From assembly GCA_030038035.1 (NCBI GenBank), contig JASHPP010000772.1:1-9173 (forward strand): a stretch of 9,173 bases of DNA, given 5' to 3'. Positions 1-6,319 of this stretch are shown one piece after another; the first letter of the stretch is position 1, and every line of letters starts with the position of its first letter. Under the pieces are notes generated by a model. That model was not told the origin of the DNA and did no database searches. It saw nothing but the letters and a program-made list of their open reading frames with translations. Source of the DNA: Trebonia sp. Lineage in GTDB: Bacteria > Actinomycetota > Actinomycetes > Streptosporangiales > Streptosporangiaceae. The translations under genes were made by a program, and so were the position numbers.

Positions 1-263
1 TGGTGGCGGAAGACCAGCCGGTGGAAGGCGACCGGCCCGAGCAATAGGGCGGTAGACACCACGGCGAGCATCACGGCCGTCACATACAGCGCCCGCTGCG
101 CATGCCCGAGCGCGGTAAACCGTGCATAGAAGGGCAGCGAGAGCAGGAAACCGAAGATCACCTGAACGCCGATCGCGGCGACCCGAAGCTCCTGCAACAA
201 CTCGACAAGATTGCGGTCGTCGCGCTGCGCTTCCGTCTCCCCCGGACGATCGGCGGTGATCAC
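1..263 (-). CDS. DUF6328-family membrane protein, N-terminal part (runs off left edge)
   Basis: The minus strand reads an 87-residue open frame from a GTG at 263-261 to the window edge, so the C-terminus is missing. A hydrophilic start (ETEAQRDDRN) is followed by LVELLQELRVAAIGVQVIF. Two hydrophobic segments, at about residues 29-47 and 60-80, are separated by a short loop, and the second ends with GPVAFHRLVFR. This order and wording match what I know of actinobacterial DUF6328 proteins, small multi-pass membrane proteins of unknown function. An in-frame TGA lies seven codons upstream, and a GGGTGAG Shine-Dalgarno-like stretch (272-278) sits 8 nt before the GTG, which supports this start. The gene is divergent from the helicase operon and probably belongs to the ordinary chromosome beside it. 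Family recognition is from memory; the role is unknown. Confidence 0.8.
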   Translation of the reverse strand, partial: MITADRPGETEAQRDDRNLVELLQELRVAAIGVQVIFGFLLSLPFYARFTALGHAQRALYVTAVMLAVVSTALLLGPVAFHRLVFRH

Positions 264-325
264 GAGACGGACTCACCCGCCGCGGCACTGCCTGTCATGA
301 TCGCGGCTCACCTGCCCCCGAACTA

Positions 326-342
326 GCAGGCTGGCAGCCTGC
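326..342. repeat. 17-bp perfect inverted repeat in the divergent intergenic region
   Basis: GCAGGCTG and CAGCCTGC are exact reverse complements around one central G. The repeat lies between the start of the divergent DUF6328 gene and the helicase operon. No T-run follows on either strand, so a classical terminator is not supported. It could be an operator or a stem-loop in a leader. The 10-mer GGCAGCCTGC in its right half occurs again at 5736-5745. Confidence 0.5.
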
Positions 343-440
343 CATGGAGGCCCATCGTACTTCAGCGGCAGGCGCGGCGTCGGCCTCAAGGCGCCCTGGA
401 TCGTCCATACCGTGCGTAAACCGCGAATGGCCGTTGCCCG

Positions 441-498
441 TCAATATATCGGATAACGAATTAATTCACCTGATGTCTATGGAAATAAGATCATTTCC
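441..498 (+). promoter_or_regulatory. AT-rich promoter region with two inverted repeats, upstream of helicase operon
   Basis: This is a clearly AT-rich island in otherwise GC-rich DNA, ending about 30 nt before the chosen helicase start. It holds a perfect 10-bp palindrome GAATTAATTC (458-467) and an inverted repeat GGAAAT-N6-ATTTCC (481-498). TAAGAT at 486-491 fits the loose actinobacterial -10 pattern TAnnnT and lies inside the second repeat. I see no good -35 box at the right distance. A repressor bound at 481-498 would cover the -10. Promoter position and operator role are inferences from composition and symmetry. Confidence 0.45.
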
Positions 499-529
499 GG
501 CCGTCGGCGAGCATGGAGTGAGGGCCGTT

Positions 530-2848
530 ATGTCAGGCAGTGAGGGAGTGTTCCCGCTTTTCGAACGGGCGGACCGGGCCGGCCTGCTGGACGGAGGGAG
601 CGGGCTGGTGGTGGCGCCCACCGCCACCGGCAAGTCTCACATCGGGCGTGAGGCCATCCGCCGGGCGCTGGCAAACGGCGCGCACACAGGCCTGCACGCC
701 TACCTGGTCCCCTTCCGGGCACTGGCGGCCGAAATCCACGACGGCTTCGCAGCGGCCCTCGACGGGACCGGCGCGCGGATCCGCCTGCTCACCGGCGATC
801 ACCGCGACCCGCTCCGCCCCGATCAGGCCGACCTCGTGGTGGCCACGTACGAGAGCTTCGCCGGGTTGATGCGCAGTCATCCGCTGACGGCGGGTCTGGT
901 CGTCGCGGACGAGGTGCACCTGGTCGCGGACCCCGAGCGCGGCCCGGTCGTGGAGGGCCTGCTGGCCCAGCTGAGAGGCCGCGCCGAGGGCCTGCTCGCG
1001 TTGTCGGCCGTGGTCGACAACGGTGAGGAGCTGGCCGGCTGGCTGGACGTCCCGCTGCTGCGCGGCACCGCCGAAGACCGGGCCGTGGGCCTGATCCTGC
1101 GGCACGCGTTCGCCGACGACCTGGACGCGGTGCTGGTCGAGACCCTGCGCCGGTTCGAGGATCAGGCGCTGGTGTTCTGCAGCTCGCGGGCGGGCGCCGA
1201 ACACGCCGCCAAACTGATCGCCGACGCGCTCGAGCTGCCCAGCCCGGAATTGCCCGAACCGCCCGAGGACGAAGACGACCCGGTACTCGGGCTGCTCCAC
1301 AGGTCCGTCGCCTACCACCACGCCGGGCTCGGCAAGCCGGTCCGGCAGCACATCGAGTCCCTGTTCCGCTGCAGGAAGCTGCGGGTCATCACGTGCACGC
1401 CGACGCTCGCCGCCGGGGTCAACCTCCCGGCCGGCGTGACGATCGTGCGGGATGTGTTCCGCCGCGAGCAGATCCGGGGCCGCTACCGGCCGGTGCTGCT
1501 GCCCGCGGGTGAGATCGTCAACATGCTGGGCCGGGCGGGCAGGCCCGGCCAGGTGAGCAAGGGCACCGGGATCGTGCTCATCGAGCGCGATCACAAGAAC
1601 GAGGTGGGTGAGCTGGTCGACCTCGTCCGGGAGGGCCGCGGCGGCCACGTCAGCAGCCACCTGACCGACAGCTTCGAGACGCTCATGCGCTTCGTCCTTG
1701 CCGTGGTGGCCGAGCGAGGAGAGACCACCCGCGACGACGTGGCCCGCGCGTTCGAGCGGACGCTCGCGCACCATGAGCAGCGGGCCGAGGTGTCCTTCGA
1801 CCGCACGCTGCAGGACGACCTGATGGAGGATCTGCCCGCGTACGACAAGGCCCGCCAGGACGGCGTCGCGCTCATCGGCTACGCGCTCACCACCGAAGGC
1901 GTCGATGCGTCCGTCGACTCCCGGGGAAAGCGGTACGAGGTGCAACTGAAGCTCACCGAGTTCAGCTGCAGCTGCCCGGCGCGCAGCCGCTACTACCGCA
2001 ACCAGGTCTGCAAGCACCAGGCGCTGGTAGTCCACGAGCTGCTGTTCGGAACCGCTGTGGCACCCGAAGCCAGGGCCCGCGCCCTGTACCTGTGCGGCCA
2101 CGTGTTCGGCCCGGTGCTCGACATCGGGACCCGGCTGTCGGAGGCGCTCGGGCTGCTGCTGAGCTGGGGGCTGGCAGAGAAGGTGCCCGGCGGCTGGCGG
2201 GCCACCGAGCTCGGGCGGGTCGCCTCGGCCTCCGGGTTCGACCTGCTGCTCGTCCACCAGGTGGCGGACCGGCTGCACGGCGCCGCGGCCGGCGACTACC
2301 GCACGGTCGCGCGGTGGGCGGTAGAGGACTTCCACGCCGATCCCAGGGACCGGGAGAAATGGCTGAGTGCCGTCACCGCATGGCTCGATGAGACGGAACG
2401 GAACGCCATCAGGCTGCCGGTCAGGTACCGCGGCGACTGGGAGCAGGGGCTGGACCGGCTGGCCCAGGCCTGCGGACTGTACGAGCGGGCCGCCCTGAGC
2501 CTGGGCCGGGACGACCTGGCGGCGGCAGCGCGGGACGCCGCCGGCGCGCTGCGCTACGGCGTGGCCCCGCCGCTGGTTCCGCTGATGGCCCTGGGCTTCC
2601 CGCAGCTGCGGCGGGCCCGGGCCCGGCTGCTGTACGACCGCGGCATCCGTGACGTCACCGACCTGGCCTGGGCCGACCCGGCGCAGCTCGCGGACTCCAG
2701 GCTCCCCCGTGCCTACCTCGAGGGCTGGATCCGGCGGGCCACCGAGATCTTCGAGGCGGCCAAGACGCAAGGAGCCGATCGCGACGACGATCCGGAAGGG
2801 TTCGACGACCTCGTGGCCCGGTTCCGGCTGGACCCGGCCGCGCTATGA
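530..2848 (+). CDS. Ski2/Hel308-like superfamily 2 DEAD/DEAH-box helicase with SWIM zinc finger
   Basis: This 772-residue ATP-dependent nucleic-acid helicase has motif I APTATGKS (K35), motif II DEVH (127-130), a motif III-like LSAV, motif [15 protein letters not shown] (288-301) and motif [10 protein letters not shown] (331-338). The motif V and VI wording is typical of Ski2-like enzymes (Hel308, Brr2, Ski2). A SWIM zinc finger CxC-x11-CxH follows (C480, C482, C494, H496), then a winged-helix-like part and a C-terminal helix-hairpin-helix-like region at about 685-750, as in Hel308. I chose ATG 530 because GAGTGAGGG lies just upstream and motif I then falls near residue 35. The open frame extends to ATG 344, but that stretch is AT-rich at third positions, uses ATA and one TTA codon, and contains the likely promoter. 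The stop overlaps the next start (ATGA), so translation of the pair is coupled. DNA or RNA as substrate is not decided by sequence; the nuclease partner favours DNA. Confidence 0.9.
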   Translation: MSGSEGVFPLFERADRAGLLDGGSGLVVAPTATGKSHIGREAIRRALANGAHTGLHAYLVPFRALAAEIHDGFAAALDGTGARIRLLTGDHRDPLRPDQADLVVATYESFAGLMRSHPLTAGLVVADEVHLVADPERGPVVEGLLAQLRGRAEGLLALSAVVDNGEELAGWLDVPLLRGTAEDRAVGLILRHAFADDLDAVLVETLRRFEDQALVFCSSRAGAEHAAKLIADALELPSPELPEPPEDEDDPVLGLLHRSVAYHHAGLGKPVRQHIESLFRCRKLRVITCTPTLAAGVNLPAGVTIVRDVFRREQIRGRYRPVLLPAGEIVNMLGRAGRPGQVSKGTGIVLIERDHKNEVGELVDLVREGRGGHVSSHLTDSFETLMRFVLAVVAERGETTRDDVARAFERTLAHHEQRAEVSFDRTLQDDLMEDLPAYDKARQDGVALIGYALTTEGVDASVDSRGKRYEVQLKLTEFSCSCPARSRYYRNQVCKHQALVVHELLFGTAVAPEARARALYLCGHVFGPVLDIGTRLSEALGLLLSWGLAEKVPGGWRATELGRVASASGFDLLLVHQVADRLHGAAAGDYRTVARWAVEDFHADPRDREKWLSAVTAWLDETERNAIRLPVRYRGDWEQGLDRLAQACGLYERAALSLGRDDLAAAARDAAGALRYGVAPPLVPLMALGFPQLRRARARLLYDRGIRDVTDLAWADPAQLADSRLPRAYLEGWIRRATEIFEAAKTQGADRDDDPEGFDDLVARFRLDPAAL

Positions 2849-5685
2849 TCGCGCTCACCGACGAGCAGCGGGCCGCGGTCGAGCACGACTGCCAGTACCT
2901 GAAGATCCTGGCCTGCGCCGGATCGGGCAAGACCGAGGTCCTCGCCCACCGGGCGGTCCGGCTGCTGACCCGGGGCGTGAGTCCCGAGCACCTGATCGCG
3001 TTCACGTTCACCGAGAAGGCCGCCGCCGAACTCCGGGAACGGATCGAGCGCCGGGCCGCCGGAGCCGACCCGGGCCGGTTCGCGGACCTGCCGCCTACCA
3101 GCCAGGGGATGTTCGTCGGGACCATGCACGGCTGGGCCTTCCAGCGGCTGCAGTCCCTGGGCGGCCGGTATGAGCTGACCGAGAGCCTGACCGCCGAGCA
3201 GGAGTGGGTGCTGCTGCACCGGGTCGCGCGGCGGCTCGGCGTCGTCGGCCTGCAGGCCCGGGACGGCGCGAAGGTGGCCGCGGGTCCCGCGGTCACGGCG
3301 TTCCTGCGCAGCAGCGAGGTCGTGCACAACGACCGCGTCGACCGGGGCAGGCTGCGTGCCGAGGCGCCCGAGTTCACCGCGGTGCTTGACCGCTACGAGT
3401 GGCTCCTGGACGAGATGCGGCTACTGCCGTTCCGGCTCATGATCAGCCACGCGGTGGACGAGCTCGCCCCAGGGGGCCGCCTGGCGGCGCAGGTCACGGC
3501 GGCGCACGTCCTGGTGGACGAATTCCAGGACCTCAACCCCGCGCAGGACGAGCTGGTCCGGCGGCTTGCCGGACTCGGGGCCGCCGTCAGCGTGGTCGGC
3601 GACGACGACCAGGCGATCTACCAGTGGCGGGGCGGCGACGTCGCCCTGCTGACCGGCTTCGGCCGCCGCTACCCCGGTGCCGCCCAGACGACCCTGGCCA
3701 CCAACCGGCGCTGCCGTCCCGGCATCGCCGAACTGGCCCGCCACCTCGTGGACAAGCTCGAGGATCGCCAGCCCAAGCAGCTGCAGACCGCGCGTGAGCC
3801 GGTATACCCGGGCTGCGTCGAGATCATGATCGGCGCCGATCCGGAGCAGGAGGCGGCCGGCCTCGCCGGGCGCATCCAGGCGCTGCTGGCCGACGGCCAC
3901 CGGCCCGGCGACATCGCGGTCCTGTACCGGTCGGTCCGCCTGTCCGCCCGCCCGCTGACCGAGGAGCTGCGCCGCCACGGCATCCCCGCGGCGGTGGTGG
4001 GCCGCAGCTCCCTGCTCGTCCACCCCGAAATGGCGCTGCTGGCCCGGATCTTCGTGTACTGGGCGGGCGGTACCTGGTACCCGGGCGCCGCCCCTGTGCC
4101 GGAGATCGTGTCCCGCGACGACCTCGCCGACGCGATCGAGGAGATCACCGGCACCAGCCCCGAGCCTGCGCTGAAGGTGATCGAGGAGCTCGGCGAGCAG
4201 GTCCGCGAGGACGGCGTCGCGGACAGCGTTCCGGTCTTCAACGAGCTGATCGCCGCCCTCGGCCTGCCGCGCGCGGGTGACCAGCACCAGGAGCTGGGGG
4301 TCGGCCGCATGTCGCAGATGCTCGCGGACTTCGACCACGCGGTCCGGCGGGCCGCGCCCGCAGCGCTCTACGCGGACGACGGGGCGGACGCCGAGGAAGC
4401 CGCCGACGACGCGGCCCTGTCCGAGCCCGGCGCCCGTGTGCTGGGCAGCCGCCGCGGCGACGTGTACCTGGTGCGGCTGCGCGCCTACCTGGAGCACTTT
4501 GCCGCGAGCGCCGCCGAGGAGACACCCGCGGCCGACCCGGCCGCCGCGGAGGCGGTCCAGATCATGACCATCCACCAGGCCAAGGGGCTGGAGTTCCCGG
4601 TCGTATTCGTGCCGAGCCTGGTCGAGGGGCGGCTGCCGCCGGCGCTGACCCGGCGGCCCCAGCAGTGGTACCTGCCGGTGCACCTGTTCGACCGGGAGCG
4701 TTACGAGGGCCGCGAGAGTGACGAGGCGCGCCTGCTGTACGTGGCGCTGACCCGGGCCCGCGAGCTGCTGGTGCTGAGCTGGTTCGGCCGCTATGCCGCG
4801 CGGGCCGCCAAGCCGTCCCGCTTCCTGACCCGTTACCTCGGCGACGCACTCGGCGCGGCACTGCCCGCCCGCGGCGCCCGCCCGCGGCCCGGCCCGCGGC
4901 GTTCCGATCAGGCGCTGCTCGATCTGGACTTCTCCACCCTGGCCAGTTACAGCGAGTGCGGCTACCGGTACCGGTTGCGGCATCTGTGCGGGTTCGGGTC
5001 GCCGATCGCGCCAGAGCTCGGCTTCGGCCGCGTTCTCCACCACGTGATCGCCGAACTGGCGCGCGCCGCGCCCGCCGCCGGGCCGCCCGGCGACCGCGCC
5101 GTCACCTCGGCGATCGAGCAGGCATGGTACCTGCCATTCGCGGGGGCGATCCCGGCCGCCAACCTGCGGGCCTCGGCGGTCCGCCGGCTGACCGCTTACG
5201 CGCAGCGCCACGGCACGGAACTGACCCGCACCCTCATCCCGGAGGCCCGGTTCGAGGTCCCGATCGAGGGCAGCCGGATCCGTGGCCGCATCGACCTGCT
5301 GCTGCGCGCCGCTCCCGGCGCGTCCCGGCAGGTCGAGATCGTCGACTTCAAGACCACCGCGAACCGGCCCGCTCCCGCGCTGCACCGCAATCAGCTCCGC
5401 TTGTACGCCGCCGCGATGGCCAGGACCGGCTATGAGCCCGTCCGGCTGGCCATTCACGACCTTGAGCAGGGCGACCGCATCGAGGTGGCGGCCGACCCGG
5501 CCGCCCAGGCGGCCTTCGAGGAGCAGCTGGGCCAGTGGGTCGATGGCATCCGCTCGGGTGTCTTCGACCCCAATCCCGCCGCCTGCCGCACGTGCGACTT
5601 CGCCACGTTCTGCCCGCACGCGCCATCCGCGCGCTCACACGACCGGGCGCCCGAGGTCCCACTGCCGTTCGACAGGGAGGGCTAG
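2845..5685 (+). CDS. UvrD/PcrA-like superfamily 1 helicase fused to AddB/Cas4-type PD-(D/E)XK Fe-S nuclease
   Basis: This 946-residue helicase-nuclease is probably a 3'-5' DNA translocase joined to a DNA-cutting domain. N-terminal motifs are the Q-motif glutamine Q8, Walker A ACAGSGKT (23-30), motif Ia [10 protein letters not shown], motif II DEFQD (225-229), motif [15 protein letters not shown] (252-263), motif [11 protein letters not shown] (576-585) and motif [10 protein letters not shown] (632-639). From about residue 690 comes a RecB-family nuclease: His 732/733, GRID (D817), VDFK (D834, K836) and QLRLY (850-854). Cysteines C705 plus C914-x2-C917-x5-C923 form the four-cysteine pattern that holds a 4Fe-4S cluster in AddB and Cas4, so helicase and nuclease both look intact. 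The start is the ATG inside the ATGA overlap with the SWIM helicase gene, so both are made from one message. Third positions are almost all G or C (30 of the first 31 codons by hand count). It differs from AddA/AddB because both activities sit in one chain and its partner is a superfamily 2 helicase. Confidence 0.93.
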   Translation: MIALTDEQRAAVEHDCQYLKILACAGSGKTEVLAHRAVRLLTRGVSPEHLIAFTFTEKAAAELRERIERRAAGADPGRFADLPPTSQGMFVGTMHGWAFQRLQSLGGRYELTESLTAEQEWVLLHRVARRLGVVGLQARDGAKVAAGPAVTAFLRSSEVVHNDRVDRGRLRAEAPEFTAVLDRYEWLLDEMRLLPFRLMISHAVDELAPGGRLAAQVTAAHVLVDEFQDLNPAQDELVRRLAGLGAAVSVVGDDDQAIYQWRGGDVALLTGFGRRYPGAAQTTLATNRRCRPGIAELARHLVDKLEDRQPKQLQTAREPVYPGCVEIMIGADPEQEAAGLAGRIQALLADGHRPGDIAVLYRSVRLSARPLTEELRRHGIPAAVVGRSSLLVHPEMALLARIFVYWAGGTWYPGAAPVPEIVSRDDLADAIEEITGTSPEPALKVIEELGEQVREDGVADSVPVFNELIAALGLPRAGDQHQELGVGRMSQMLADFDHAVRRAAPAALYADDGADAEEAADDAALSEPGARVLGSRRGDVYLVRLRAYLEHFAASAAEETPAADPAAAEAVQIMTIHQAKGLEFPVVFVPSLVEGRLPPALTRRPQQWYLPVHLFDRERYEGRESDEARLLYVALTRARELLVLSWFGRYAARAAKPSRFLTRYLGDALGAALPARGARPRPGPRRSDQALLDLDFSTLASYSECGYRYRLRHLCGFGSPIAPELGFGRVLHHVIAELARAAPAAGPPGDRAVTSAIEQAWYLPFAGAIPAANLRASAVRRLTAYAQRHGTELTRTLIPEARFEVPIEGSRIRGRIDLLLRAAPGASRQVEIVDFKTTANRPAPALHRNQLRLYAAAMARTGYEPVRLAIHDLEQGDRIEVAADPAAQAAFEEQLGQWVDGIRSGVFDPNPAACRTCDFATFCPHAPSARSHDRAPEVPLPFDREG

Positions 5686-5699
5686 CTGACCTACCCATA

Positions 5700-5733
5700 T
5701 CCGCAAACTGAAGAGTACTAATCAGTTTGCGGA
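5700..5733. promoter_or_regulatory. 34-bp near-perfect palindrome, likely operator and promoter of the nucleotidyltransferase gene
   Basis: The 12-bp arms TCCGCAAACTGA (5700-5711) and TCAGTTTGCGGA (5722-5733) are exact reverse complements. The central AGTACT (5714-5719) is itself a palindrome on the same axis, so 30 of 34 positions are symmetric. TACTAAT (5716-5722) within it resembles a -10 box, which would place the transcript start some 25 nt before the TTG start. No T-run follows, so an operator for a dimeric HTH protein is more likely than a terminator, though a stem-loop ending the helicase transcript cannot be excluded. The adjacent HTH gene is the obvious candidate ligand (inference). 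Confidence 0.7.
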
Positions 5734-5744
5734 CAGGCAGCCTG
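5734..5744. repeat. Short inverted repeat CAGGC-A-GCCTG before the nucleotidyltransferase start
   Basis: Five-base arms around one A directly abut the large palindrome and lie 11 nt before the TTG start. It shares GGCAGCCTGC with the inverted repeat at 326-342. It may be a second half-site for a regulator, but it is short and could be chance. Confidence 0.25.
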
Positions 5745-5755
5745 CACCACCCCTC

Positions 5756-6319
5756 TTGCCCATCCTGCGCTCCCGGCAGCAGGGCGAGATTCTCGCGCTG
5801 CTGCTAGGCGATCCTGACCTCGAACTTAGCCTTACCGAGATCGCGCTACGGACGGGCGCTCCGCATCCATCGGTCCACCGGGAGATCCAGCGCGCTGAAC
5901 AGGCAGGCCTGCTGACAACCCGGAAGGTCGGAAACACTCGACTGGTCCGTGCCAACACCGCCAGCCCCTACCACGCGGGACTGGCCCAGGTGCTCACCCG
6001 TGCCTTCGGGGTTCCTGCCATACTCGCTGACGCCTTGACCGACATCGAAGGGATCTCCGGGGCGTACATCTACGGCTCGTGGGCCGCCACACGTGAAGGG
6101 CACGCTGGTCGGCGGCCCGTGAGTGACATCGACGTGCTCATTCTCGGCGACCCGGACCGAGATCAGCTTTATGAAGCGCTCAGCACCGCAGAAAAGCGGC
6201 TGGGCAGATCTGTCGAGGCGACAATCCGCGCTCCCGACTGGCTGGAAGCAGGATCCGGCGCTTTCCACGACACCCTAACCAGCCGACCATTGCTCAGGAT
6301 TGATCTTCTGCCCCGCTGA
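5756..6319 (+). CDS. Winged-helix protein with MNT-type nucleotidyltransferase domain
   Basis: This is a 187-residue protein with two parts. Residues about 8-66 form a winged helix-turn-helix (LSLTEIALRTGAPHPSVHRE, then a wing around TTRKVGNTRLVRAN). Residues about 100-187 carry the polymerase-beta/MNT nucleotidyltransferase signature, GSWA (107-110) and SDIDVLIL (123-130) with D124 and D126. The third catalytic carboxylate is not obvious; E154 is in about the right place. Such proteins are common in actinobacteria and may bind DNA and modify a target with a nucleotide; MNT domains also serve as antitoxins for HEPN toxins, but no HEPN motif (Rx4-6H) is visible here. The start is TTG with no clear Shine-Dalgarno; upstream in-frame codons run into the palindrome, so 5756 is the best choice. 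GC3 is about 74% over the first 73 codons by hand count, far below the helicases, which suggests a separate origin. It overlaps the converging NB-ARC ORF tail by 151 bp. Confidence 0.85.
   Translation: MPILRSRQQGEILALLLGDPDLELSLTEIALRTGAPHPSVHREIQRAEQAGLLTTRKVGNTRLVRANTASPYHAGLAQVLTRAFGVPAILADALTDIEGISGAYIYGSWAATREGHAGRRPVSDIDVLILGDPDRDQLYEALSTAEKRLGRSVEATIRAPDWLEAGSGAFHDTLTSRPLLRIDLLPR

Noticed and set aside
102..326. Plus-strand 74-codon ORF at the left edge
   Set aside because: It is antisense to the DUF6328-type gene, whose membrane segments and start context are clear.
533..2770. Long minus-strand open frame (745 codons) opposite the SWIM helicase
   Set aside because: It is a typical antisense shadow of a GC-rich gene: no recognisable domain, Gln/Pro/Arg/Gly-rich composition, and the plus strand has a full set of helicase motifs.
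3421..5619. Long minus-strand open frame (732 codons) opposite the UvrD-like gene
   Set aside because: It has the same shadow character; the opposite strand carries all superfamily 1 helicase and nuclease motifs.
5700..5733. Palindrome as a rho-independent terminator of the helicase operon
   Set aside because: No T-run follows, the arms are AT-rich in the middle and the symmetry extends through the centre, which suits protein binding better; not fully excluded.
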